From Streptomyces sp. Z26 (GTDB lineage: Bacteria; Actinomycetota; Actinomycetes; Streptomycetales; Streptomycetaceae): a stretch of 64,000 bases of DNA. Positions 21,296 to 30,027 of the stretch are shown piece after piece. The position numbers and the translations under genes are program-made. Positions within the stretch are counted from its first letter, which is position 1, and each line of letters begins with the position of its first letter. The stretch is from assembly GCF_003665095.1 (NCBI RefSeq), contig NZ_RCHV01000002.1, forward strand, positions 1,745,501-1,809,500, given 5' to 3'. The notes under the pieces are model-generated. The model searched no databases, was not told the origin of the DNA, and saw only the letters and a program-made list of their open reading frames with translations.

Positions 21296-22723
21296 TCAGC
21301 TCTTGTCGGCCTTCTCGGCGTCGTCGGCCTTCTCGTCGGCCTTCTCCTCGGCGGCGGCCTCCGCGGGCTCCTCGGTGGACTCCGCGTCGACCGTCTCGCC
21401 GGTCTCGTCCTCGTCGTCCTCGAGGTCCACCACGTCGCCGTTGGTGTCCTTCACCGTGGCGGCCTCGACCACGACGGCCAGCGCCTTGCCGCGGGCGACC
21501 TCGCCGACGAGCATCGGGACCTGGCCGCCCTCGACGATGGCCTGGGCGAACTGGTCGGGGCTCATGCCGGAGGACTGCGCGCGGCGCATGAGGTGCTCGG
21601 TGAGCTCCTCCTGACTGACGTTCAGCTTCTCCTTGTTGACCAGTTCGTCGAGCACGAACTGCGTCCGGATGCCCTTCTCCGCCTGCTCCTTGAGCTCGGC
21701 GTCGAACTCCTCCTCGGTCTTCTCCTGCATCCGCAGGTACGCCGCGAGGTCCAGGCCCATCTGCGCCAGCTGGTGGTTGACCAGGTTGTGCTTACGGGTG
21801 TTGATCTCGTCCGCGAGCAGCTTCTCCGGGACGGGCACCTCGACCAGCTCGATGAGCGCGTCGAGGACCTTCTCCTGCGCCTCGGTGGCCTGCTCGTACT
21901 TCTTCGAGGTCTCCAGCCGCTTGCGGCTGTCCCCGCGCAGCTCCTCCAGGGTGTCGAACTCGCTGGCCAGCTGCGCGAAGTCGTCGTCCAGCTCGGGCAG
22001 TTCACGGGCGGAGACGGTCTGCACGTCGACCTTGACCTCGGCCTCGCTGCCGGCGGCGGAGCCGCCCTTCAGCTCGGAGGTGAAGGTGGCGGAGCCGCCC
22101 GCCTCCAGGCCGGTCACGGCGGCGTCGATGCCTTCGAGCAGCTCGCCGCTGCCGATGGTGTAGTCGACGCCCTGCGCGACGCCGTCCTCCAGCACCTCAC
22201 CGTCGACCTTGGCCTCCAGGTCGACCTTGACGACGTCGCCCTCGGCGGCGGCGCGCTCCACGACGGAGGTGGAGGCGAAGCGCTCGCGCAGCTGCTCGAC
22301 GGACTTGTCGATGTCATCGTCGGAGACCTCGGTGGCCTCGACGGTGACCTCGATGCCCGAGTAGTCCGGGATCTCGATCTCGGGGCGGATGTCGACCTCG
22401 GCGGTGAAGGACAGCAGCTCGTTGTCCTTGAGGTCGGTGATGTCCACCTCGGGCTGGCCGAGCGGGGTCAGCTCGCCCTCCTCGACGGCCGACTGGTAGA
22501 GCTTCGGAAGCGCGTCGTTGACGGCCTCCTCCAGCACCGCGCCGCGGCCGAAGCGCTGGTCGATCACCCGGGCAGGGATCTTGCCCTTGCGGAAACCGGG
22601 CACCGTGACCTGCTGGTTGATCTTCTTGTACGCCGCGTCGAGGCTGTCCTTGAGCTCCTCGAAGGGCACCTCGACAGTGAGCCGAACCCGGGTCGGGTTC
22701 AGGGTCTCCACGGCGCTCTTCAC
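21296..22723 (-). CDS. tig: Trigger factor
   Basis: A protein of 475 aa. The ribosome-binding N-domain carries the signature GFRKGKIPA near residue 44; the FKBP-type isomerase domain is at about 150-235 and the C-terminal chaperone arms follow. The last 50 residues are a Glu/Asp/Ala/Lys tail, as in other high-GC actinobacteria. It shields nascent chains leaving the ribosome. GTG 22723 follows AAGGAG by 7 nt. It is upstream of and co-directional with clpP1P2-clpX, a common arrangement. Confidence 0.96.
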   Translation of the reverse strand: MKSAVETLNPTRVRLTVEVPFEELKDSLDAAYKKINQQVTVPGFRKGKIPARVIDQRFGRGAVLEEAVNDALPKLYQSAVEEGELTPLGQPEVDITDLKDNELLSFTAEVDIRPEIEIPDYSGIEVTVEATEVSDDDIDKSVEQLRERFASTSVVERAAAEGDVVKVDLEAKVDGEVLEDGVAQGVDYTIGSGELLEGIDAAVTGLEAGGSATFTSELKGGSAAGSEAEVKVDVQTVSARELPELDDDFAQLASEFDTLEELRGDSRKRLETSKKYEQATEAQEKVLDALIELVEVPVPEKLLADEINTRKHNLVNHQLAQMGLDLAAYLRMQEKTEEEFDAELKEQAEKGIRTQFVLDELVNKEKLNVSQEELTEHLMRRAQSSGMSPDQFAQAIVEGGQVPMLVGEVARGKALAVVVEAATVKDTNGDVVDLEDDEDETGETVDAESTEEPAEAAAEEKADEKADDAEKADKS

Positions 22724-22859
22724 GGTCGGTCTCCTTGGGGCTGACTACTTGGGGCTACTGCGAGTTCCTACGAAGGATGGGCGCCCCGTATGCGGTACGA
22801 AGGTTGCGACAAGAGGTCGCGGACACGACACAGGCACGCGCGTCACCCATAGTACGTGG

Positions 22860-22933
22860 TCGGGGTGGCCGGATTCGAACCGACGACCTTCCGCTCCCAA
22901 AGCGGACGCGCTACCAAGCTGCGCCACACCCCG
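22860..22933 (-). tRNA. tRNA-Pro (UGG)
   Basis: A full cloverleaf reads on the minus strand: acceptor CGGGGTG paired with CACCCCG, anticodon stem TCCGC/GCGGA with loop TTTGGGA (anticodon TGG), and T-arm GTCGG-TTCGAAT-CCGGC. Discriminator A is followed directly by CCA (22857-22859), so the 3' CCA is encoded. Confidence 0.95.
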
Positions 22934-23060
22934 TCGGTGCGACACGTAGCGTACATGCCGTACGATGCACAGCGTGCCGCTCCGGCCACGGTGCACGACA
23001 AGTGGACACCGGGGCAGCGGATCGAGGGCCCCGGCCCGGACGACCGATCACGCGGCGCAC

Positions 23061-23131
23061 GCGGGCGTAGCTCAATGGTAGAGCCCTGGTCTTCCAAACC
23101 AGCTACGCGGGTTCGATTCCCGTCGCCCGCT
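23061..23131 (+). tRNA. tRNA-Gly (UCC)
   Basis: A 71-nt cloverleaf: acceptor GCGGGCG/CGCCCGC, D-arm GCTC/GAGC, anticodon stem CTGGT/ACCAG with loop CTTCCAA (anticodon TCC), T-arm GCGGG-TTCGATT-CCCGT, discriminator T. The 3' CCA is not encoded. Confidence 0.95.
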
Positions 23132-23136
23132 CCGGA

Positions 23137-23176
23137 CACCGACGGCCCGGCCCCCGAGGGGACCGGGCCGTCGGTG
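23137..23176. terminator. Terminator after tRNA-Gly
   Basis: A 14-bp perfect stem (23137-23150 with 23163-23176); the 12-nt loop contains CCCC and GGGG which can extend the stem. It starts six bases after the tRNA and also faces the small membrane protein gene. Confidence 0.75.
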
Positions 23177-23221
23177 CGTACACGGGAGCCGTCCATCGGC
23201 GGGACGGGGCCCGGGCAGCCC

Positions 23222-23410
23222 CTAGAAGCCGCTGAGGGTGTTGGCGAAGACGTCGACCATGTCGTTGACCGCCGGGGCCGCGCCGGTGGAGGCGAGGAAG
23301 AAGCCGAAGAGGGCGGCGACGAGGGCCGGGCCGGTCTTGATGGAGCCGCCGCGGAGCATCAGCGCGAGGACGACTCCGAGCAGCAGCACCACTGACAGGG
23401 AAATGGCCAC
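23222..23410 (-). CDS. Small two-helix membrane protein
   Basis: A protein of 62 aa. A first hydrophobic helix is at about 3-20 (ISLSVVLLLGVVLALML), then RGGSIKTG, and a second at about 28-45, ending VDVFANTLSGF. The composition and the complete Met-to-stop frame with AAGGTG nine bases upstream support a real gene; small proteins of this kind occur in many streptomycetes. The function is unknown. It is convergent with tRNA-Gly. Confidence 0.65.
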   Translation of the reverse strand: MAISLSVVLLLGVVLALMLRGGSIKTGPALVAALFGFFLASTGAAPAVNDMVDVFANTLSGF

Positions 23411-23786
23411 ACCTGATCACACCTTCGCGGTCGAACGCACCACCTGGGAGCCCCTCGCCACCGGCTCCTCGTCCGGTCCCATCGTGCCACCAACTGCCCC
23501 TCCCGTGGGGCGGAGTGACAGGTCATCGCGCCGCGTGCGGCGGAGGACGCTCGCGCCGCGGATGTTTCCCGTACGAGGGAACGCCGCCGGGCCCGATCCC
23601 GTCTGCCAGGGCGGCGGAGGGACCGGACGGAACGGGGTGGGACGGAAGGCGGGAACGGGGTACGCGGCGCGGGAAGTGCCGAGTCGAGAGCGGTACGTGG
23701 CCTGTACAGGCAGTCGTCCCGGGGTGGAGCGCCGGGGGTGACGACAGAGCGACAGGTCGATAAACGCATACCCATGGGCTCCTGAA
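23411..23786. other. Intergenic region with no supported gene
   Basis: About 375 bp between the small membrane protein and the acyltransferase promoter. Open frames here have no recognisable product, no ribosome binding site and Arg/Gly/Pro-biased composition. I see no RNA gene. Confidence 0.5.
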
Positions 23787-23815
23787 TTTACGGGCCCCGG
23801 ATCGGCCGCTATCGT
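23787..23815 (+). promoter_or_regulatory. Promoter of the acyltransferase gene, leaderless type
   Basis: -35 TTTACG (23787-23792) and -10 TATCGT (23810-23815) are 17 bp apart. ATG 23823 starts 8 nt after the -10, exactly where transcription should begin, and no Shine-Dalgarno sequence exists. Confidence 0.55.
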
Positions 23816-23822
23816 GATTCGG

Positions 23823-25031
23823 ATGTTGCACGCTCGTTATGAGCGGGCCCCGCTCCCCCCGGCCCGCCCTGAGACGCCTCCCCCCACGTCAACGGAACCG
23901 CCGCCGAAAGCACGCGGCGCCTCCGGGGCGAAGCAACGTGATCCCTTCTTCGACAACGCCAAGTACCTGACGATCCTGCTCGTCGGTGTCGGACACGCAT
24001 GGGACCCGCTGCGCGCCGACAGCCGTACGGCGGAGGCGCTGTACTACGTGATCTACACGTTCCACATGCCGGCGTTCATCCTCGTCTCCGGCTATCTGTC
24101 GCGGAGTTTCACGGGGAAACCGGGTCAGCTGAAGCGTCTGGTCACGGGTGTCGCGGTGCCGTATCTCGTCTTCGAGATCGTCTACACCCTCTTCATGCGC
24201 TGGGCGGACAATCCCGACCGCGCGTTCAGCCTCCAGAAGCCCGGGTTCGCGCTGTGGTTCCTCGTCGCGCTGTTCATCTGGCGGCTCACGACGCCGTTCT
24301 GGAAGACGCTGCGCTGGCCGGTGCCGGTGGCCCTGGCGATCGGTGTGGCCGCGAGCGTCACGGACGACATCGGCTCGGACCTGAACCTGATGCGGGTCCT
24401 CCAGTTCCTCCCGTTCTTCGTCATCGGGCTGCAACTGCGCCCGGAGCACTTCCAGTTGGTGAAGCGTCGCGAGGCGCGGCTGGCCGCCGTGCCGGTGATC
24501 GCGCTGACGCTGCTGTTCTCGTACTGGGCCGTGCCGCGCATGAGCAAGGACTGGTTCCTGCACGAGAAGTCGGCGTCGGAGATGGCCGTTCCGGACTGGG
24601 CGGGCGCGGCGATGTACCTGGCGCTGTTCGGCTGCGGCCTGGTGCTCACGGCCTGCTTCCTGTCCTGGGTGCCGCGGCGGCACATGTGGTTCACGGCGCT
24701 GGGCGGCGGCACGCTGTACGCGTACCTGCTGCACGTCTACCCCATCAAGCTGTCGCGCGAGTTCGACTGGTACGACATGGAGTGGGTCGACCACCCGCTG
24801 AGCCGCGTCGCGATCACCCTGCTGGCCATGGTGATGATGACCGTGCTGTGCACGCCGCCGGTCCAGTGGATGTTCCGCTTCGCGATGGAGCCGAAGATGA
24901 CCTGGTTCTTCAAGGAGGACCCGGTCGCCAGGGCGAAGGAGCGCGAGCAGGGCCACGAGAAGGGCGCGGGCGCGGCGCAGGAGGCCCCGGCCGCCCCGGG
25001 GCGGGAGAAGCCCGCCGAAGCCCCCCGCTGA
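23823..25031 (+). CDS. Membrane acyltransferase, fucose 4-O-acetylase-like
   Basis: A protein of 402 aa. A Pro-rich cytoplasmic N-terminus of about 40 residues precedes the acyltransferase-3 fold, with about ten hydrophobic helices. DNAKYLTILLVGVGHAW carries the conserved His of this superfamily near the start of the first helix, and TFHMPAFILVSGYL is the second conserved block. It resembles fucose 4-O-acetylase-type enzymes, which transfer acyl groups to cell-surface sugars; the acceptor is unknown. The C-terminal 40 residues are Glu/Ala/Pro-rich. ATG 23823 is chosen over GTG 23814 because of the promoter spacing. Confidence 0.8.
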   Translation: MLHARYERAPLPPARPETPPPTSTEPPPKARGASGAKQRDPFFDNAKYLTILLVGVGHAWDPLRADSRTAEALYYVIYTFHMPAFILVSGYLSRSFTGKPGQLKRLVTGVAVPYLVFEIVYTLFMRWADNPDRAFSLQKPGFALWFLVALFIWRLTTPFWKTLRWPVPVALAIGVAASVTDDIGSDLNLMRVLQFLPFFVIGLQLRPEHFQLVKRREARLAAVPVIALTLLFSYWAVPRMSKDWFLHEKSASEMAVPDWAGAAMYLALFGCGLVLTACFLSWVPRRHMWFTALGGGTLYAYLLHVYPIKLSREFDWYDMEWVDHPLSRVAITLLAMVMMTVLCTPPVQWMFRFAMEPKMTWFFKEDPVARAKEREQGHEKGAGAAQEAPAAPGREKPAEAPR

Positions 25032-25048
25032 GCCACCACCACCCCGTA

Positions 25049-25091
25049 CGAACGCCCGCCCGCACGCCACAGCCGTGCGGGCGGGCGTTCG
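25049..25091. terminator. Bidirectional terminator, perfect 18-bp stem
   Basis: Arms 25049-25066 and 25074-25091 are exact complements around a 7-nt loop (CCACAGC), between the convergent acyltransferase and phosphatase genes. Confidence 0.88.
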
Positions 25092-25157
25092 CCGTCTCCG
25101 CGCGACGTGCGGGGGGCCGGACGCCGGGGGCCGCCCGGTCGCGTACGGGAGGGGCTC

Positions 25158-26315
25158 TCAGTCGCGGCAGATCAGCAGCAGCGCGCGGTCGTCGTTGACG
25201 TCGCGGGCGACCGACTCGATCAGGTGCCAGGCGGCGCCCGCGAAGCCCGTGGCCACGTACCGGTCGGCCTCGCCGGTGAGCCGGTCGATGCCCTCGGAGA
25301 GGTCGCGTTCGGCGGTCTCCACCAGGCCGTCGGTGAACAGCATCAGCACGTCGCCCTGCCGCAGCGTCCCCTTGACCGGGTCGAACTGGCCCCCGTCGTA
25401 CACCCCGAGCAGCGGCCCCTCGCCGGACTTCTCCTCCCACTCCCCGGTCGCCGCCGACCGCTGGAGCCCGGGGACGTGGCCCGCGGAGAACAGCTCGTAG
25501 TCGCCGCTGTCCAGATCGAGCACGAGGTGGACGGAGGTCGCGAAGCCCTCGGCCCAGTCCTGCCGCAGCAGGTAGCCGTTGGCCGCCGGGAGGAACGCGT
25601 GCGGCGGGAGCGAGCCGAGCAGGCCGCCGAACGCGCCGGACAGCAGCAGCGCCCGGGACCCGGCGTCCATGCCCTTGCCGGACACGTCGGTGAGGACGAC
25701 CTCCAGGGTGCGGTTGCCCGGCCCGGTCCGCGCGGCCACCACGAAGTCGCCGGAGAAGGACTGGCCGCCCGCCGGGCGGAGCGCCATCTCGCGGTGCCAA
25801 CCCCGGGGCAGGGACGGCAGTTTGCTCTGCACGCGGATACGTTCGCGCAGGTCGAAGAGCATCGTCCCGCCGCGCCGCCAGGGCACGCCGACCCGGCTGC
25901 GGAACTGCGCGACGAGCAGCCCCGACAGCCCCACAGCGGCGACCGCGAGCACCGTGCCGGGGGTGACGCGGCCCGCGCCGTCCGGGTACGGGTCGAGGGC
26001 CGTGGCCTGCACGATGAGACCGGCGGCAGCCGCCGCGTACAGCGCGAGCAGGCTCGCGGGGCGCAGCAGCAGTCCGCCCGCGATGATCGGCAGCACGAGG
26101 GACTCGGGCGCGCACCACAGGGGCTGGCGGATGGTGGCGTACGTGAGGGCGGGCACGGTGAGCAGGAGCGCGACGAGCACGAGCCAGTCGGAGCCGCCGC
26201 CGCGGAAGTAGTCGACGGCGGAACGGCGCATGCTCGTACGGACCCGGTGCAGCGCCTTGCGCGCCCTGGACCACCGGGCCGTCGGAACAACCGCTTTCAC
26301 TCGACGTGCCGCCAT
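25158..26315 (-). CDS. Membrane PP2C/SpoIIE-type protein phosphatase
   Basis: A protein of 385 aa. A basic N-terminus is followed by about four membrane helices (roughly 40-125) and a cytoplasmic SpoIIE-type phosphatase domain (about 165-385). Metal-binding acidic motifs are visible in VLTDVSGKGMDAG, LFTDGLVET and NDDRALLL. Such enzymes dephosphorylate anti-sigma-factor antagonists; the partner is not in this window. ATG 26315 (MAARRVKAVV) is the first good start, with AAGG eight bases upstream; the frame runs on for hundreds of codons against the neighbouring gene but that part is not coding. TAAGGT before the ATG could also be a -10 box. Confidence 0.85.
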   Translation of the reverse strand: MAARRVKAVVPTARWSRARKALHRVRTSMRRSAVDYFRGGGSDWLVLVALLLTVPALTYATIRQPLWCAPESLVLPIIAGGLLLRPASLLALYAAAAAGLIVQATALDPYPDGAGRVTPGTVLAVAAVGLSGLLVAQFRSRVGVPWRRGGTMLFDLRERIRVQSKLPSLPRGWHREMALRPAGGQSFSGDFVVAARTGPGNRTLEVVLTDVSGKGMDAGSRALLLSGAFGGLLGSLPPHAFLPAANGYLLRQDWAEGFATSVHLVLDLDSGDYELFSAGHVPGLQRSAATGEWEEKSGEGPLLGVYDGGQFDPVKGTLRQGDVLMLFTDGLVETAERDLSEGIDRLTGEADRYVATGFAGAAWHLIESVARDVNDDRALLLICRD

Positions 26316-26570
26316 GCCCTGTGACCTTATCGACCGCTCGGGGGCGCGTCGATTCCCGGGGCGGGACCGGGCGTTCACCGGTATCGTGCCGCTCGCCCGC
26401 CCGCCGGGCGCGCGGCCGGGTCCGCGCGCTGCCCGTACACCTCCGCGTACTGCCCGTGCTTGCCCGCGCCCGTTCCGGCGCCCCCGCGCCCCGGGGACGG
26501 CGCGTGCGGTCCGCGCGGGGCGGCGCGGGCGGTCTCGCGGGGCGGTGGTCGGCACTGGTACGCATGGCGC

Positions 26571-27806
26571 ATGACGACTGGACTGCGGGTGCTGCGCCGG
26601 GCGGAGTTGGACACGTTCTTCGAGGTGCTCGTCGCGGCGTTCGCCGGGGCGCTGGAGACGCCCGAGGAGCAGGAGAAGTGGCGTACGGTCATCGACCCCG
26701 ACCGTTCGCTGGCCGCCTGGGACGACGGCGCGATGGTGGGCACGGCGGGCTCGTACGGCTTCCGCGTGACGGTGCCGGGCGGGGCGGCCGTGCCCGCCGC
26801 CGGGGTCACCATGGTGAGCGTGCTGCCGACGCACCGGCGGCGCGGCGTCCTCACCTCGCTGATGCGGCGGCAGTTGGACGACGTACGCGCCTGGGGCGAG
26901 CCCCTCGCGGTGCTGACCGCGTCCGAGCCGGGGATCTACGGGCGGTTCGGCTACGGCGTCGCCACCGAGCAGTTGAGCGCCCGCGTCGACACCTCGCGGG
27001 TACGGCTGTCGCCGCCGCCGGGCGGTGACGCGCTGCGGCTGCGGCTGGTGGACCCGCGGGACGAGGGCGTACGGCAGCGCTGCGCGGCGCTCTACGCGGC
27101 GCGCGTCCCGCTGCGCCCCGGCATGCTCGTCCGCAGCCCCGGCTGGGAGCGGGCGGACACGCACGACCCGGAACGGCTGCGCGCGGGGGCGTCGGCGCTG
27201 CGGTGCGTACTGGCCGAGCGGGACGGCGAGTTGCGCGGGTACGCGCGGTACGCGGTGCGCGCCGACGTGGACTCCACCGGGCCGAAGGGCGAGGTGCTGG
27301 TGCGGGCGGTGGAGGCGTGCGACCCGGTGGCGCTGGGGGCGCTGCTGGGGCACCTCTTCGACCTCGACCTCACGACGTGGCTGACCCTCGGCAACCGGCC
27401 GGTGGACGACGGCTGGCTGCACATGGTGTCCGACGTGCGGCGTTGCGGGATCGCCCTGCGGGACGGGCTGCACCTGCGGCTGGTGGACGTGGGCGCGGCG
27501 CTGGCGGCCCGTACGTACGCGGCACCGGTCGACGCCGTGCTGGAGGTGGCGGACGGCTTCTGCCCCTGGAACGAGGGGCGTTGGCGGCTGGTGGGCGGCC
27601 CGGCGGGCGCGACGTGCGTACGGACGGACGACGCGCCGGATCTGGCGCTGTCCGTACGGGAGTTGGGCACGGCCTACCTCGGCGGGCCGACGCTGCTGGC
27701 GCTGGCGGCGGCGGGGCGCGTACGGGAGGTGCGGGCGGGGGCGCTGGCGGAGGTGTCGCGGGCGTTCCGGGGGGACGTTGCCCCGTGGCTGCCGCACTCG
27801 TTCTGA
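26571..27806 (+). CDS. Eis-like GNAT N-acetyltransferase
   Basis: A protein of 411 aa, the length of the Eis family. The acetyl-CoA loop is visible in VLPTHRRRGVLTSLMRR (about 85-100), followed by the GIYGRFGYG stretch that carries the conserved Tyr. A second GNAT-like domain and a C-terminal sterol-carrier-like domain follow. The chain ends in Phe (WLPHSF); in mycobacterial Eis the C-terminal carboxylate of a Phe takes part in catalysis. Eis proteins acetylate amines of small molecules or proteins; the substrate here is unknown. ATG 26571 lacks a strong ribosome binding site. Confidence 0.85.
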   Translation: MTTGLRVLRRAELDTFFEVLVAAFAGALETPEEQEKWRTVIDPDRSLAAWDDGAMVGTAGSYGFRVTVPGGAAVPAAGVTMVSVLPTHRRRGVLTSLMRRQLDDVRAWGEPLAVLTASEPGIYGRFGYGVATEQLSARVDTSRVRLSPPPGGDALRLRLVDPRDEGVRQRCAALYAARVPLRPGMLVRSPGWERADTHDPERLRAGASALRCVLAERDGELRGYARYAVRADVDSTGPKGEVLVRAVEACDPVALGALLGHLFDLDLTTWLTLGNRPVDDGWLHMVSDVRRCGIALRDGLHLRLVDVGAALAARTYAAPVDAVLEVADGFCPWNEGRWRLVGGPAGATCVRTDDAPDLALSVRELGTAYLGGPTLLALAAAGRVREVRAGALAEVSRAFRGDVAPWLPHSF

Positions 27807-27849
27807 CCGGGGCGGGGCGTACGGGCGGGCGGGGCCCGGCGCCGGGGGC

Positions 27850-28671
27850 TCAGCGGGGCTGGCACTCCGGGCACCAGAAGAGGTTCCGCCCGGCGAGCAC
27901 GGCGGTGCGCACCTCCGTGCCGCAGACGTGGCACGGCTGGGTGGCGCGGCGGTACACGTACACCTCGCCGCCGTGGTCGTCCACGCGCGGCGCGCGGCCC
28001 ATCGCCTCCGGCAGGTGCTCGGGGCGGACGGTGTCGATCCGGTTGTGCTCCACGCCCGTGCGCATCAGGGCCACCAGGTCGGCCCAGACCGCGTCCCACT
28101 CGGCGCGGGCCAGGTCGCGGCCCGCGCGGTACGGGTCGACGCCGTGCCGGAAGAGGACCTCCGCGCGGTAGACGTTGCCGACGCCCGCGACGACCTTCTG
28201 GTCGAGCAGCAGCGCGGCGACGGACGTACGGCTGCGGGACACGCGCGCCCACGCCGCCTCCGGGTCGCCCGCGACGCCGTCGCCGTGCCGCAGCGGGTCC
28301 GGGCCGAGGCGGGCGTGGACGGCGGCCTTCTCCTCGTCGGTGACCAGCTGGCAGCGGGTGGGGCCGCGCAGGTCCGCGTACGCGTCGTCGCCCGCCAGCC
28401 GCAGCCGTACCTGCCCGACGGGCGCGGGCGCCGGGCCCGTACCGAAGCGGAACGTGCCGTACAGGCCGAGGTGGATGTGCGTCCAGCCCGCCGCGTCGAA
28501 GCCGAGGAAGAGGTGCTTGCCGTGCGCGTCCGCGCCGCGCAGCACCCGCCCGTCGAGGAGCGCGGCGCCGTCGGAGAACTTCCCCTGCGGGCTGGACGCG
28601 CGCACGGCGCGGCCCGCGAAGCGCGCGTCGAGGTCGTCGGCCAGCCGCCGGATGGTGTGACCCTCGGGCAC
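27850..28671 (-). CDS. Fpg/Nei-family DNA glycosylase
   Basis: A protein of 273 aa. After start removal the N-terminal Pro2 and Glu3 (PEGHTIRRLAD) are the catalytic nucleophile and acid. The helix-two-turn-helix region holds QKVVAGVGNVYRAEVLF, and the C-terminal zinc finger is CHVC...CPEC. PEGHT suits the endonuclease VIII (Nei) branch that removes oxidised pyrimidines. GTG 28671 is forced by the need for Pro2. It starts nine bases after the rpiB stop and is likely co-transcribed with it. Confidence 0.92.
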   Translation of the reverse strand: MPEGHTIRRLADDLDARFAGRAVRASSPQGKFSDGAALLDGRVLRGADAHGKHLFLGFDAAGWTHIHLGLYGTFRFGTGPAPAPVGQVRLRLAGDDAYADLRGPTRCQLVTDEEKAAVHARLGPDPLRHGDGVAGDPEAAWARVSRSRTSVAALLLDQKVVAGVGNVYRAEVLFRHGVDPYRAGRDLARAEWDAVWADLVALMRTGVEHNRIDTVRPEHLPEAMGRAPRVDDHGGEVYVYRRATQPCHVCGTEVRTAVLAGRNLFWCPECQPR

Positions 28672-28680
28672 GGGCCGACC

Positions 28681-29160
28681 TCAGCCCCGCGGGCCGGGCA
28701 GCGGCGGGAGTTCGCGCGTCGTCTCGTACGCGGAGAGCATGCCGACGCGGCGGGAGTGGCGCTGCTCGCCGGAGTACGGGGTGTCGAGGAAGGTCCGTAC
28801 GAAGGCGACGGCCTCGTCGGTGGTGTGCATGCGGGCGCCGACGCTCATCAGGTTGGCGTCGTTGTGCTCGCGGCCCAGCGCGGCGGTCTGCTCGCTCCAG
28901 GCGAGGACGCAGCGGGCGCCCTCGACCTTGTTCGCGGCGATCTGCTCGCCGTTGCCGGAGCCGCCGATGACGACGCCCAGGGAGCCGCCGTCCGCCACGG
29001 TGCGCTCGGCGGCGCGGAGGCAGAAGGGCGGGTAGTCGTCCTGGGCGTCGTACGCGTGCGGGCCGCAGTCGACGGGCTCGTGGCCCGCCGACTCCAGCCA
29101 CGCGACGAGGTGGTTCTTGAGTTCGTAACCGGCGTGGTCGGAGCCGAGGTAGACGCGCAT
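28681..29160 (-). CDS. rpiB: Ribose-5-phosphate isomerase B
   Basis: A protein of 159 aa of the RpiB/LacAB family: SDHAGYELK at the N-terminus, DYPPF, and the phosphate-binding GGSGNGEQIAANK. It interconverts ribose 5-phosphate and ribulose 5-phosphate. No Shine-Dalgarno sequence precedes ATG 29160; TAGACT ends six bases before it, so the transcript is probably leaderless. It is followed at once by the Nei-type glycosylase gene. Confidence 0.95.
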   Translation of the reverse strand: MRVYLGSDHAGYELKNHLVAWLESAGHEPVDCGPHAYDAQDDYPPFCLRAAERTVADGGSLGVVIGGSGNGEQIAANKVEGARCVLAWSEQTAALGREHNDANLMSVGARMHTTDEAVAFVRTFLDTPYSGEQRHSRRVGMLSAYETTRELPPLPGPRG

Positions 29161-29166
29161 GGGCGC

Positions 29167-29172
29167 AGTCTA
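29167..29172 (-). promoter_or_regulatory. Putative -10 box of leaderless rpiB mRNA
   Basis: TAGACT on the minus strand, identical to the box before folC, ends six bases before the rpiB ATG. The -35 is poor (GCGAAG at 17 bp). Confidence 0.35.
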
Positions 29173-29231
29173 GGCGGTGCTCCGACGCCCTTCGCGGGGC
29201 GGCCCGGGGCCGTCCGGCGAGGGCCCGGCGG

Positions 29232-29831
29232 TCAGGACCTCTCGCCGACCAGCTTCCAGGCCGCCGGGAGCGCGCCCATCGCGAGGGCGGCCTTCAGCGC
29301 GTCACCGACGAGGAAGGGCACCAGGCCGTCCGCGATCGCCTCGCCCGCCGACAGGTCGGCGGCGAACGCCAGGTACGGGACGCCGACCGCGTACGTCACG
29401 GCCATGCCGACCGCCATCGTGCCCGCCGTGCGGAGCACGCCGCGGTCGCCGCCGCGCCGGGCGAGGGCGCCGACGACGGTGGCGGCGAGGAGCATGCCGA
29501 GGATGTAGCCGAAGGACGGCATGGCGGCGCCGGTCGCGCCCTCCGAGAACCAGGGCATCCCGGCGACGCCCGCCACCGCGTACAGCGCCATGGACGCGAG
29601 GCCGCGCCGCGCGCCGAGGGAGGCGCCGACGAGGAGCGCGGCGAAGGTCTGCCCGGTCACGGGCACCGGGGAGCCCGGCACCGGCACGGCGATCTGCGCG
29701 GCGACACCGGTCAACGCGGCGCCGCCGACCACGAGGGCGACGTCGCGGACGCGCGCGCGTCCGGCGGTGGACGCGGGGAGGACGTCCGCGAGGACGGCGC
29801 CGGGGCGGACGGTGGTGGCGGAAAGACTCAT
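29232..29831 (-). CDS. bioY: BioY, biotin ECF transporter substrate subunit
   Basis: A protein of 199 aa with about six membrane helices after a 28-residue N-terminus. Family motifs include ALLVGASLGARRGLASMALYAVAGVAG and the SFGYILG region. BioY captures biotin and works with shared ECF ATPase and T subunits, or alone; none are encoded nearby. GGAG precedes the ATG. A biotin-repressor site was not recognised upstream. Confidence 0.92.
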   Translation of the reverse strand: MSLSATTVRPGAVLADVLPASTAGRARVRDVALVVGGAALTGVAAQIAVPVPGSPVPVTGQTFAALLVGASLGARRGLASMALYAVAGVAGMPWFSEGATGAAMPSFGYILGMLLAATVVGALARRGGDRGVLRTAGTMAVGMAVTYAVGVPYLAFAADLSAGEAIADGLVPFLVGDALKAALAMGALPAAWKLVGERS

Positions 29832-30027
29832 CGGAACTCCGGTACGGAAATCAGGACTTGAGCGGACCTTCCGACGCTAGCCGAAGGGCGCGCGGAGCAG
29901 CGCGTGAGTTTGGCGACAGTGCCGCGAGGTGTACGGCGGCGCCCGCCGGGACACGTACGCGCTCCGCCCGCCGGACCGTGCCGACGGGCGGAGCGGGGAC
30001 GGTCGCCGCCGGGTGCGGCGGGTGCCG

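Noticed and set aside
26316..27797. Upstream extension of the SpoIIE phosphatase frame by about 490 codons
   Set aside because: It is antisense to the Eis-like gene and low in complexity; ATG 26315 gives the expected protein.
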